This document shows positions 50,655 through 58,966 of a stretch of DNA of 64,000 nucleotides, in pieces; within the stretch, counting starts at the first letter, position 1; each line of letters starts with the position of its first letter. Under the pieces are notes generated by a model that made no database searches, had not been told where the DNA came from, and saw only the letters and a program-made list of their open reading frames with translations. The DNA lies in assembly GCA_023410535.1 (NCBI GenBank), contig JAEYPR010000021.1:71592-135591 (forward strand). Direction: 5' to 3'. The stretch is from Bacillota bacterium. GTDB taxonomy: Bacteria > Bacillota > UBA4882 > UBA8346. Both the position numbers and the translations under genes were made by a program.

Positions 50655-53516
50655 ATGCCCATTTTCTATTACGGTCGGACGGAACCAAAACAGTTGGTTC
50701 CCTATGGTTTTGCCGGTCATGCCGAACTGCTTGAATTGGTAGCGTTGCATCCGGAGCTATTGAAGTCAGAAGAGGAACCAACGCTAGTGGTGGTTGAACG
50801 GAATGTTCAACTGAAAGGGATCGGACCGTTCGATCTGCTGTTGGTTGATGCCGATGGCGGGTTGGTCATCGCTAAAGTAAAGCTGGCGGAGGAGCACGAT
50901 TCAAGTCGTCAAATTTTCGCCCAAGTTTTTGAACTGATCTCAACGCTTGAGGCCATGGAGATTGCGGAGTTTGATGGCCTGTTGAACGGATCGCTGACCC
51001 AAGCCTTGCAAGCGGTTATTCCGGATCGTAGTGATGATTACGAGTTTGAACAAGTTTGGCATCGCTGTAAATCGGCCTTGCAAAACGGTCAAATCCGGAT
51101 GGTGATGGTAACTGACGAGGCTCCGGAGAATTTAGTCAAAGCCTTCACGTTTATTAAAGAGCGAAGTGATATTGATGTGCGGTTAATTGCCTTGCAACGT
51201 TATGCGCTGGATGAAAATGAAGGAATCCTAATTCCCGAGTTTAAGGTGGTCAGCGCGATTCGACCGGCGCAAGCGCGTGAAGCAAAATCAGCTGAACCGC
51301 GCCCTGAATTTTCCGAGGTACTTAACGCCTACGCCCGGATCGCGTTGGAAGGTTTTGAACCGCAAGGCCAAGCTGCCCGTTATCGGACATTGCGGCCGCA
51401 TTGGTGGCCACGGGGTATCCATTATGAGTTTTATGATTATGGTGGAGAAATTGGGGTTGAGATCCACCTTGAAAGTGATGCTGTCAAACCGTTAGCAGAG
51501 GTTCTGCGGTCATTTGAAAGTGAATTTGTCGCATTTTTCCCGGCGGCAATGGTCAGTTGGGACGACGATTGGTCGAATAACCGGGGTCGCTTGCGGGTTT
51601 TGATCAGTCCCAGCGCGTCTCCGCTGGATGTTGTTGGTGCAATGAAGTTAATGATCAAGCAAACTTGGGCGCCGATCAACGATACCTTGGAACGGTACGG
51701 ACTGATTGAGGCGGCAACAGAAACCACAACTGCCGCGACGGAAACCGATCCCGCCAGTGAAGCGGTGGTTCAGCCCGAACCGGCTCCGGAAGAAATAATT
51801 GTTGCCGAAACCAACCCTGAGCAACCTGCGTCACATCCAATTTCCAAACCTCATGTTGAAGCCAATCTGTTTAATTCGGATATTCTGGAAAAATTCCAAG
51901 CTTTTGATCTTAATTCAATTCCTACTCCCGCCGGTGAAGCCGTGCAAGGCGCTCAGTCAAACCCGGAGCAGGAAGCGGTTGCGACAGAGCAACCGACACC
52001 GGTCGTTACGGCAGTTGAGTCGTTCCAGTTCTTCGAAGCGTCGCTCCCGGAGCGGAACGAGCCAGCGACTCCGGATGCGGAGCTTGCCTACGAACAAGTG
52101 GACTCGCTGCCAATCGCGGCAGTGGAGAGGCTTTCGACCGTAGCTGAAACATCCCTTGAAACTCCATTCGAACCGGAGCTTGAAAGCGTTCAAGTTGAAG
52201 CCCGCTCAATCATGGCTACGGAAGTTGAAGCGGGAGAGGAACTGGAGGCAGCAACGGTTGTAGCAATTGCTGATCATCCGGCAACGTTTGAGCCGGAACC
52301 GGTCGATGTTGGTGAAGCTGGATTTGAAGTTAATTTAGACAAGGTCTCAGACTTGGATACAGGTCAACCGGGATTGCAAAAGACGATTCGGTTCGGCGAC
52401 CAAACCATTGTATTGGATTTGGAACGTTTGAAAAAGAGCGTTGCGGGAGACGAAATTCCTGCGGAAACGGTTGGGGAACCGGCGCTTGCGGAAAACCCGG
52501 AGGGGGAAACGGAAACGTCGGAAGCGGATCCCTTTTCAAATTTAAATATTGGTTTAACGATGGATCCGCTCAAGTTCGATAATGGGTTTGAACCGGTGGA
52601 ACCGTCGAAGCCGGTCGTGGATCCCACGCGCCAAAAAGTGATCACGCTTGGGAACCAGAGCATTATTTTAGATCTTGACCGGATAAAAAACTCAGGCTCA
52701 AGTGAGCCCGCAATTTCAACGACGAGTTCGCATCAACAACATCATGAGGCGAATCCGGTGGAAACAACTGAAACTTTGAAACCTCCAAGCGAGCCACTAC
52801 GGCAAAAAGTTATCACCTTAGGCAATCAGAGTATTGTGTTGGATTTAGATCGGATCAAAAATCCGTTACCTTGGGATTCCGGATCTTTAAAAGCAGAAAT
52901 TGGTGCAAAGGAAGACGAGAAGCCAACGGAACAGGTTATATCGCAACCGGAAGCGGCTGAAGTCGAAATGGTGGAAACCGAAACCGCCGTCACAGAATTG
53001 CAGGGAAAACCGTTCTTTCAATTTGATCCAGTGGCTAAATTTCAAACTGAATCACAATTAACCCGCAGTAAAGACGAAGAACCTCAGTTACAAGGACCGG
53101 ATGATCTGCCGCAAGTTGAAAAACCGTTGAAAATTCCGGCATTGGATATGATGGATGACGGGCGGAACGAGACGACCCGCGCGGCGACGATGCCCGGCTT
53201 TGTGGAAGTGATTGATGAAAATGGGCGGAGCTCTCTAATCAATCCTTTAAAAATGAGTGGAATTGGATCCGGGGTTCGTTTACCCAAAATCGATCTTGGC
53301 GGCAGTTCCATTGCGAAAGAGCAACAACCAACGGCTGTTCAAGACCCAACTGCAAAAACATTGATCCCAAATCCGTTCAGATCAACGGAGACCGCGGCTA
53401 CCGCCGAATCAGATGCTTCCGCCGAACCGGAGGGGTTGGGAAATGGTCCCGAATCGCAACTTCGTCGGGGGTCCCGTCATCTTGAGGAACTGCTAAAAAA
53501 GCTCGATAATATCTAG
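50655..53516 (+). CDS. Large nuclease-like/DUF4268-like protein with acidic linker and repeated motifs
   Basis: The 953-aa protein has no signal or TM. Residues about 25-120 resemble a PDDEXK nuclease-like domain ('FDLLLVDADGGLVIAKVKLA', Asp60), but the catalytic Glu of the E-x-K motif is Lys74. Residues about 220-355 look like DUF4268 ('FVAFFPAAMVSWDDDWSNNR' near the end). From 360 on it is a long Glu/Pro/Ala/Thr-rich, probably disordered region with three copies of a 21-residue motif near 575, 658 and 716 (consensus 'TLGNQSIxLDLDRIKN') and a conserved-looking end ('PGFVEVIDENGRSSLINPLK'). ATG start behind GGGGAGGTAAATTGGA. Function unknown; a scaffold with repeated docking motifs is one reading. 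Confidence 0.7.
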   Translation: MPIFYYGRTEPKQLVPYGFAGHAELLELVALHPELLKSEEEPTLVVVERNVQLKGIGPFDLLLVDADGGLVIAKVKLAEEHDSSRQIFAQVFELISTLEAMEIAEFDGLLNGSLTQALQAVIPDRSDDYEFEQVWHRCKSALQNGQIRMVMVTDEAPENLVKAFTFIKERSDIDVRLIALQRYALDENEGILIPEFKVVSAIRPAQAREAKSAEPRPEFSEVLNAYARIALEGFEPQGQAARYRTLRPHWWPRGIHYEFYDYGGEIGVEIHLESDAVKPLAEVLRSFESEFVAFFPAAMVSWDDDWSNNRGRLRVLISPSASPLDVVGAMKLMIKQTWAPINDTLERYGLIEAATETTTAATETDPASEAVVQPEPAPEEIIVAETNPEQPASHPISKPHVEANLFNSDILEKFQAFDLNSIPTPAGEAVQGAQSNPEQEAVATEQPTPVVTAVESFQFFEASLPERNEPATPDAELAYEQVDSLPIAAVERLSTVAETSLETPFEPELESVQVEARSIMATEVEAGEELEAATVVAIADHPATFEPEPVDVGEAGFEVNLDKVSDLDTGQPGLQKTIRFGDQTIVLDLERLKKSVAGDEIPAETVGEPALAENPEGETETSEADPFSNLNIGLTMDPLKFDNGFEPVEPSKPVVDPTRQKVITLGNQSIILDLDRIKNSGSSEPAISTTSSHQQHHEANPVETTETLKPPSEPLRQKVITLGNQSIVLDLDRIKNPLPWDSGSLKAEIGAKEDEKPTEQVISQPEAAEVEMVETETAVTELQGKPFFQFDPVAKFQTESQLTRSKDEEPQLQGPDDLPQVEKPLKIPALDMMDDGRNETTRAATMPGFVEVIDENGRSSLINPLKMSGIGSGVRLPKIDLGGSSIAKEQQPTAVQDPTAKTLIPNPFRSTETAATAESDASAEPEGLGNGPESQLRRGSRHLEELLKKLDNI

Positions 53517-53548
53517 TTCGAAATAGCGGAAGAATTGTTTATTCATTT

Positions 53549-53575
53549 AACCCGGCTTTGTCCGGGTTTTATTTA
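53549..53575 (+). terminator. Terminator after the 953-aa protein gene
   Basis: AACCCGG-CTTTGT-CCGGGTT hairpin followed by TTTATTTATT. Confidence 0.85.
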
Positions 53576-53580
53576 TTGCA

Positions 53581-53607
53581 TAAAAAAGCCTTCCGCTTGG
53601 AAGGCAA
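53581..53607 (-). terminator. Terminator of the lytic transglycosylase gene
   Basis: GCCTTCC-GCTT-GGAAGGC hairpin; on the minus strand it is followed by TTTTTTAT. Confidence 0.8.
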
Positions 53608-53696
53608 AGTGTAGTCCCGCTAGATTGGTGCTGATTCTTTGCGATGTCAAAAGCAAAGAAAAGCAGTTATATAAGTTGAAATAAATTCAACTATGA

Positions 53697-54311
53697 TCAA
53701 AGCGTTGCTTGTCCAATTTGGACCGGTTGTTTCATACCAAACAGGCCGGTCTCGTAACAAACAACGCTCTTGACCATCAAGGTATAAAGTTTGGCTTTTT
53801 CGAGATAACGTCGGGTTTCCCGAAAGGGAGGCGCTCCGCCGTAACGGATGACGGCATCCGGGCCGGCATTATAGGCCGCGATTGCTAATTCGGTATTGCC
53901 GAACCGTTTCAATAAACTTTGGAGATAAGCCGCTCCAGTCTGAATGTTCCGGGTTTTGTTGCGCCAATCGTCTAACTTCCCAGGGGTCAATTGCATTAAA
54001 CCGCGGCATCCCCGCGGGCTGACCGCATTTACTTTATAATCACTTTCAATGCCGATCACAATCGCCACCAACACCGGATCAAAGGTTTGCATGATCGCTG
54101 TATGGATCTCTGAGTCTCGACAATTGAAGTAATTCATTACCAAAGAAACTTTTGCTGCGACAAATTGACTTTCTTGAGCTTGTCTTTGGTTGATGTTTAT
54201 GTAGTGAAATGTCCAATATGCGCAGGGTATCGCAATGACCATTGCAAAAGCAAGGTTAAACCAGATGTGGGGCGTACTTTTTATTTGTTGTAATAATTTT
54301 CTCAATATCAT
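53697..54311 (-). CDS. Lytic transglycosylase (SLT domain)
   Basis: The 204-aa membrane-anchored murein lytic transglycosylase has a TM at about 17-38. The SLT domain starts 'DPVLVAIVIGIESDYKVNAV' with the catalytic Glu in 'GIESDY', followed by 'SPRGCRGLMQLTPGKLDDW', 'NIQTGAAYLQSLL' and 'AIAAYNAGPDAVIRYGG'. All SLT motifs are present. It cleaves glycan strands outside the membrane; whether it acts in growth or sporulation is open. AGGCAGGAATGAAAA precedes the ATG. A terminator is downstream. Confidence 0.92.
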   Translation of the reverse strand: MILRKLLQQIKSTPHIWFNLAFAMVIAIPCAYWTFHYININQRQAQESQFVAAKVSLVMNYFNCRDSEIHTAIMQTFDPVLVAIVIGIESDYKVNAVSPRGCRGLMQLTPGKLDDWRNKTRNIQTGAAYLQSLLKRFGNTELAIAAYNAGPDAVIRYGGAPPFRETRRYLEKAKLYTLMVKSVVCYETGLFGMKQPVQIGQATL

Positions 54312-54511
54312 TTTTCATTCCTGCCTTTCGGTAATATTACGATGGCAAAAAGGGTTTAAGTGGCGCAATTTCAAGATTTTTACCATCGGGAATATTGCCG
54401 TTTGAAAGTCGGGACAACACTTGTAAAAGTATAACCACAGGGTGGTGAATATGTCAACTGCGGGGCGATGGATGACGGTTAACCCACCAGCGTAAGGTGA
54501 CATTAATATTT

Positions 54512-54616
54512 TGTAACGAAACCTGCACTGGATCACGGCGGCGGAGAGTCCGTGAAAAGGGTATAGTGAATGGTTTGTGAAAGAACACAAGGATTTTAGT
54601 TATTCTGTAACGAAAC
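54512..54616. repeat. Paired direct repeat TGTAACGAAAC
   Basis: TGTAACGAAAC occurs at 54512-54522 and 54606-54616, upstream of the XRE-cupin promoter, inside the 475-bp gap 54312-54786. It may be a pair of operator half-sites; no other element is recognised there besides the promoter. Confidence 0.4.
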
Positions 54617-54663
54617 ACATAAAATAGTTTGTGAGCCAGATAGGATATTTCGGAGAAAAACGA

Positions 54664-54692
54664 TTGCGGTAGAAGGTGTTCTCTGATATAAT
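54664..54692 (+). promoter_or_regulatory. Promoter of the XRE-cupin/acyl-CoA synthetase operon
   Basis: TTGCGG (54664-54669), 17-bp spacer, TATAAT (54687-54692), about 95 bases before the XRE-cupin start. Confidence 0.7.
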
Positions 54693-54786
54693 GTCGAACA
54701 ATATTACTTAACTGTAATTCGGAATGAAATATTTTTTACATATTAAACTAGGAATATAACAATAAGACCGAAGGAGTGATGGTTGC

Positions 54787-55341
54787 ATGCAAGAGGAGAT
54801 TCGGCAAATAGCGGCTCGAATTAAAGATTTACGCGATATTTTTAAGGTATCGGTTGAGGAATTGGCCAAAGAATGCGGTGTAACGGAAGAAGTTTACCGT
54901 GAATATGAAGCGGGGAACAAAGATATTCCGGTCAGTGTTTTATATAAGATTGCCCATAAGTTTGATATCGAGTTAACCAGCCTGATTACCGGCGAGGAAC
55001 CAAGACTTCGCATCTACGCTTTGACCCGCAAGGAAAAAGGAGTGTCGGTCGAACGGCGCAAGGATTATAAGTACCAAAACCTCGCCTTTAACTTTGCTCA
55101 TAAAAAGATCGAACCGTTTATGGTTACGGTAGAGCCGGAGCCGCAAGATGCGCCGTTTAGTTTCAATAGTCATCCCGGACAGGAGTTTAACTACGTCCTG
55201 GAGGGATCGTTAAAAGTTGTCCTGGATAAACATGAATTGGTTTTAAACGAAGGGGATTCCCTTTATTTTGATTCCGGGGTCCCGCACGGCATGAAAGCGC
55301 TAAACGGGAAAACGGCAAAATTTTTGGCTGTTATTTATTAA
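54787..55341 (+). CDS. XRE-family regulator with C-terminal cupin domain
   Basis: The 184-aa transcription factor has an N-terminal helix-turn-helix (about 8-66, 'VSVEELAKECGVTEEVYREY', 'VSVLYKIAHKFDIELTSLI') and a C-terminal cupin sensor domain (about 105-184, 'HPGQEFNYVLEGSLKVVLDK', 'LNEGDSLYFDSGVPHGMKAL'). Regulators of this build often sense a small metabolite and control adjacent catabolic genes. It is 12 bases upstream of the acyl-CoA synthetase gene, so the pair is one operon. GAAGGAGTGATGGTTGC precedes the ATG. Confidence 0.92.
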   Translation: MQEEIRQIAARIKDLRDIFKVSVEELAKECGVTEEVYREYEAGNKDIPVSVLYKIAHKFDIELTSLITGEEPRLRIYALTRKEKGVSVERRKDYKYQNLAFNFAHKKIEPFMVTVEPEPQDAPFSFNSHPGQEFNYVLEGSLKVVLDKHELVLNEGDSLYFDSGVPHGMKALNGKTAKFLAVIY

Positions 55342-55353
55342 GAGAAAGAGGTC

Positions 55354-57018
55354 ATGGCAATGTTCTTAGAAAAGTACGCCCGCAGTCATTTTGAATCATA
55401 TGAAGATTTCCGTGAGAATTTCGAGGTCAAGGTTCCGGAGAATTTTAACTTTGCTTATGATGTGGTTGACGAGTTAGCGAAAGAATCACCGGAGAAGATT
55501 GGCCTGGTTTGGTGCGATCCGACCGGCGCGGAACGAATCTTTACTTTTAAGGATCTGAAATATTACAGCGACAAAACAGCCAACTTCTTTCGAAAACTGG
55601 GGATCACCAAAGGCGACCCGGTAATGTTGGTGTTAAAACGCCGCTATGAGTTTTGGTTTTCGTTGCTTGCCTTACATAAACTCGGCGCGATCGCGGTTCC
55701 GGCAACCCATTTGCTTACTGCCAAGGATTATATTTACCGTAACCAAGCCGCCGATATTAAAATGATTGTTTCCGTGGCGGACCCGGAAGTTATCCAGCAC
55801 GTCGAAGAAGCTCAGGCTAAATCGCCCTCGTTGCAACTGAAAGTTTTGGTTGGCGGCAAAAAAGACGGCTGGTATGATTTTGACGACGAACTGGAGCAAG
55901 CCGGCGCTGATTTTGAAAAGCCGACCGGCGAAGCGATGACTCATAACGATAATATCTCTTTGCTTTATTTCACCTCCGGTACGACCGCTTTCCCGAAAAT
56001 GGTCCGGCATAATTTCACCTATCCGTTGGGGCATATTGTAACCGCAAAGTTCTGGCAGAACGTTGAAGAAGGCGGGCTACACCTGACCGTCTCCGATACG
56101 GGTTGGGCGAAGTCGGTTTGGGGGAAAATTTACGGTCAATGGTTGTCGGAGTGCGCGGTTTTTGTTTATGACTATGAGAAGTTCGTCCCCAAAGAACTGT
56201 TAGGGGTTATCGCCAAATACGGCATCACCAGTTTTTGCGCGCCGCCGACTATCTACCGTTATCTAATCAAAGAGGATTTGACCCAATATGACCTTTCAAA
56301 GCTAACGTATTGCGTGGTGGCCGGCGAACCGTTAAATCCCGAGATTTACAATCAATTTCTTGCCGCCACCGGGATTAAATTACGCGAGGGATATGGACAA
56401 ACCGAGTGCACCCTTTCCATGGGTACTTTCCCGTGGATGGAGCCGCGTCCCGGGTCAATGGGCAAACCTTCGGCCGGTTATGAAGTGGATATTGTGGATG
56501 AAAACGGCCGTTCTTGCGAGGTCGGCGAAGTCGGTGAGATTATTTACCGGACCGATATCTTTACTCCGGTTGGACTGTTCGACGGCTATTACCGGGATCG
56601 CGAGTTGACTGAAAGCGTTTGGCACGACGGCATTTATCATACCCGGGACACCGCCTGGCGCGATGAGGACGGTTACTTCTGGTTCGTCGGTCGGACCGAT
56701 GATGTGATCAAAAGTTCCGGTTACCGGATTGGACCGTTTGAAGTGGAGAGCGCGATGCTGGAACATCCCGCCGTTTTGGAATGCGCTATTACCGGTGTGC
56801 CCGATCCGATTCGCGGGCAGATCATTAAAGCGACCGTCATTTTGGCCAAGGGCTATCAGGCGAGCGACGCATTGGCGGTTGAACTTCAAGAACATGTCAA
56901 GAAGGTCACTGCACCGTATAAATACCCTCGTTTGATTGAGTTCGTGACCGAATTGCCTAAGACCATCAGCGGCAAGATTCGCCGGGTTGAGATTCGCCAA
57001 CACGACGCGGAGAAATAA
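55354..57018 (+). CDS. AMP-forming acyl-CoA synthetase
   Basis: The 554-aa ANL-superfamily enzyme activates a carboxylic acid via acyl-adenylate to its CoA thioester. The P-loop is 'LLYFTSGTTAFPKMVRHN' and the adenine-site motif is 'GYGQTECTLSMG'. 'HTRDTAWRDEDGYFWFVGRT' is followed by 'DDVIKSSGYRIGPFEVES', and the C-terminal catalytic Lys lies in 'LPKTISGKIRR'. The build matches medium-chain (ACSM/MACS-like) or acetyl-CoA-synthetase-like ligases; the actual acid is unknown. It is co-transcribed with the XRE-cupin regulator and followed by a terminator. Confidence 0.92.
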   Translation: MAMFLEKYARSHFESYEDFRENFEVKVPENFNFAYDVVDELAKESPEKIGLVWCDPTGAERIFTFKDLKYYSDKTANFFRKLGITKGDPVMLVLKRRYEFWFSLLALHKLGAIAVPATHLLTAKDYIYRNQAADIKMIVSVADPEVIQHVEEAQAKSPSLQLKVLVGGKKDGWYDFDDELEQAGADFEKPTGEAMTHNDNISLLYFTSGTTAFPKMVRHNFTYPLGHIVTAKFWQNVEEGGLHLTVSDTGWAKSVWGKIYGQWLSECAVFVYDYEKFVPKELLGVIAKYGITSFCAPPTIYRYLIKEDLTQYDLSKLTYCVVAGEPLNPEIYNQFLAATGIKLREGYGQTECTLSMGTFPWMEPRPGSMGKPSAGYEVDIVDENGRSCEVGEVGEIIYRTDIFTPVGLFDGYYRDRELTESVWHDGIYHTRDTAWRDEDGYFWFVGRTDDVIKSSGYRIGPFEVESAMLEHPAVLECAITGVPDPIRGQIIKATVILAKGYQASDALAVELQEHVKKVTAPYKYPRLIEFVTELPKTISGKIRRVEIRQHDAEK

Positions 57019-57027
57019 TTCATAAAA

Positions 57028-57054
57028 ACTGGCCATAAGGCCAGTTTTTTTTAT
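57028..57054 (+). terminator. Terminator after the acyl-CoA synthetase gene
   Basis: AACTGGCC-ATAA-GGCCAGTT hairpin followed by eight T. Confidence 0.92.
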
Positions 57055-57083
57055 GTCTTAATCGGGATATGGAAAATTTTGAA

Positions 57084-57132
57084 TTGACTTTGTTCCAGAA
57101 AAAGACTACATTTAAATTGTGCATATGCACAA
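57084..57132 (+). promoter_or_regulatory. Promoter with 16-bp palindromic operator before the DUF134 gene
   Basis: TTGACT (57084-57089), 17-bp spacer, TACATT (57107-57112), then the perfect palindrome TTGTGCATATGCACAA (57117-57132) over the expected transcription start. The next gene encodes an HTH protein, so autoregulation is a natural guess. Confidence 0.65.
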
Positions 57133-57155
57133 AATGATCAAAGGAGCTGAATCTA

Positions 57156-57455
57156 CTGCCTAGATGCAAGAAAGCGCGGTGTTGCCGTCGTTTGCAGAAT
57201 GAAGTGATTTATAAACCGGTGGCAGTGCCCCTAAACGAATTAAGTGAAGTTGTTTTGGAACTGGATGAGTTCGAAGCGCTCCGCCTTTGTGATTTGGAGG
57301 GGTTAGAACAAACGGAAGCCGGGGTAAGGATGGGCGTTTCGCGGGGGACGATTCAGCGACTGTTAATTAGTGGGCGCTCGAAACTCGTTGAAGCATTGGT
57401 TCAGCAGCAGGCGATCCGCATCAAAGCGGGTCAAAATCAAACGGAAGAGGAGTAG
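57156..57455 (+). CDS. DUF134 family HTH protein
   Basis: The 99-aa sigma-region-4-like DNA-binding protein shows the DUF134 features 'VVLELDEFEALRLCDLEGLE', 'QTEAGVRMGVSRGTIQRLL' and 'GRSKLVEAL'. The family usually begins 'MPRPxKCRR'. Here the codons from a CTG at 57156 read 'xPRCKKARCCRR', and AAAGGAG lies 9 bases upstream, so a CTG start is proposed; the first canonical downstream start would lose this conserved Cys/Arg N-terminus. DUF134 genes are commonly paired with NifX/NifB-like genes, as here (6-base gap). Confidence 0.88.
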   Translation: MPRCKKARCCRRLQNEVIYKPVAVPLNELSEVVLELDEFEALRLCDLEGLEQTEAGVRMGVSRGTIQRLLISGRSKLVEALVQQQAIRIKAGQNQTEEE

Positions 57456-57460
57456 TGAGT

Positions 57461-57826
57461 ATGAAAATCTGTATCCCGACCATGGGTGAACGGGGAATGG
57501 AAGAAACCGTCAGTGAGCATTTCGGAGGAGCTCCCTATTTCACCATTGTTGATTTGGCGAATCAAGGAGTTGAGGTAATTAATAATCACGATCTGCATCA
57601 TGAACACGGTCAATGCAACCCCTTGGCAGCAATTGCCGGAAAAGGGGTTGAAAGTGTTTTTTGCGTGGGAATCGGACGTGGCGCAATGGAACGGTTGATG
57701 GATAACGGACTGCAAGTGTATTTAGGGGATGGGAAAACGGTGCGTGAAATGATCGATTGCTATAATAACGGGACCCTAACTGCAGCGCTCCCCGAACAAG
57801 CATGTTCAGGGCATGATTGCCATTGA
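57461..57826 (+). CDS. NifX/NifB-like dinitrogenase iron-molybdenum cofactor domain protein
   Basis: The 121-aa protein has the NifX-like fold ('MKICIPTMGERGMEETVSEH', 'FGGAPYFTIVDLA', 'GVESVFCVGIGRGAMERLMD') and a C-terminal 'CSGHDCH'. Members bind Fe or Mo-type cofactors or metal clusters; outside nitrogen fixers the role is unclear. No nif genes are in the window. The ATG at 57461 is behind GAGGAGTAGTGAGT. It is the second gene of an operon with the DUF134 regulator. Confidence 0.9.
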   Translation: MKICIPTMGERGMEETVSEHFGGAPYFTIVDLANQGVEVINNHDLHHEHGQCNPLAAIAGKGVESVFCVGIGRGAMERLMDNGLQVYLGDGKTVREMIDCYNNGTLTAALPEQACSGHDCH

Positions 57827-57943
57827 TCAAACAGATGCCAGGGAATCGCAGGAAAGGACGGGCTTGAAGCCGTCCTTTCCTTGCAGTTTGCCGGGAAATC
57901 GTCTATGCTTAATGAAAACGATAACCAAAGGATCAAAACGGCA

Positions 57944-58828
57944 ATGAACGAACGGAGTTTAAAGATTTTTTATGAGGTCGCCACGAAATTGAATATGACC
58001 GAAGCGGCGGACAACCTTTATATCAGCCAACCCGCTGTCAGCCAGACCATCCGCGAACTGGAAGCGGAATATGATGTGAAATTCTTCGACCGCTTGGGAC
58101 GTAAGCTCTACTTAACGCAAGAAGGGGAGCTTTTCTTGCAATATGTGCGCCGGATTTTAAATCTTTATCAGGAGTGCACCGAGACATTTCAGGATCTGCG
58201 CGGCGCCAAAAAGGGCAAGTTAAGTGTCGGCGCCAGTACGACCATTGGGATTTATATTTTGACCGATATCATCGGGCGGTTTCAAAAGCAACACCGTGGG
58301 GTGGAGGTGGCGCTCAATATTGAGAATACCCGGATTATCGAAGACTTTATCTTAAAAAACCGGATCGATTTCGCCTTTGTGGAAGGTCCGGTCAACTCGC
58401 CGGAGATTGTGGCCGATTACTTTTGCGACGATGAGTTGGTCTTCATTATCCCGCCGGAGCATCCTTGGGCTGAACGGGTGGAAGTGAATCCCAAAGAGAT
58501 AGAGCGGGAACGTTTTTTAATCCGTGAAAAAGGGAGCGGTACCCGGGAAGTCGTTGAAACGGCGCTAGCCGCGCAGGGCGTCCAGTATCATCTGGGAATG
58601 GAGTTGGGCAATACCGAAGCGATTAAGAAAGCGGTCGCGGCCGGACTGGGCATCTCGTGCATCTCGGAACGTTGCATCCGGCAAGAGGTCGCGGAAGAAC
58701 GATTGCGGGTCGCCCGGGTCGCCGGTCTCACGGTAAAACGGAATCTAAATCTCATCTATCATCAGGATAAGTATATGTCGAACCGTTTTAAATTTTTCAT
58801 TGATTATTGCAAAAGTCAGGTGAAATAG
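57944..58828 (+). CDS. LysR-family transcriptional regulator
   Basis: The 294-aa LTTR has an N-terminal HTH (about 1-60: 'LKIFYEVATKLNMTEAADNL', 'YISQPAVSQTIRELEAEY') and a periplasmic-binding-protein-like effector domain ('KGKLSVGASTTIGIYILTDI', 'EFTL'-like strands, 'AVAAGLGISCISERC'). The ATG at 57944 gives the usual LysR N-terminus. It lies directly upstream of yeiH in the same direction, with LTTR-type inverted repeats in between, so it probably regulates the sulfur-export cluster (compare CysL/YeiE-type LysR proteins that control yeiH-like genes). Confidence 0.9.
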   Translation: MNERSLKIFYEVATKLNMTEAADNLYISQPAVSQTIRELEAEYDVKFFDRLGRKLYLTQEGELFLQYVRRILNLYQECTETFQDLRGAKKGKLSVGASTTIGIYILTDIIGRFQKQHRGVEVALNIENTRIIEDFILKNRIDFAFVEGPVNSPEIVADYFCDDELVFIIPPEHPWAERVEVNPKEIERERFLIREKGSGTREVVETALAAQGVQYHLGMELGNTEAIKKAVAAGLGISCISERCIRQEVAEERLRVARVAGLTVKRNLNLIYHQDKYMSNRFKFFIDYCKSQVK

Positions 58829-58861
58829 TTTCGATTGTGGAATCTGCATTTCAGCGGTAGT

Positions 58862-58904
58862 ATAAGCAAATACTTATGATTTTCATGTAAAATAGTTATT
58901 TTAC
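58862..58904 (+). promoter_or_regulatory. Candidate LysR operators upstream of yeiH
   Basis: ATAAG-N6-CTTAT (58862-58877) fits a LysR T-N11-A box, and GTAAAATA-GT-TATTTTAC (58887-58904) is a perfect 18-bp palindrome. Both are in the 138-bp gap between the LysR gene and yeiH. Confidence 0.5.
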
Positions 58905-58966
58905 TTAAACAAAGAAACTTTTTACAATAAGATCAAAGCTTATACCATGAATGCGGAGATGATCGC

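Noticed and set aside
54315..54590. 91-aa minus-strand ORF upstream of the lytic transglycosylase gene
   Set aside because: No ribosome binding site, no recognisable domain and atypical composition; the region holds the operon promoter and direct repeats instead.
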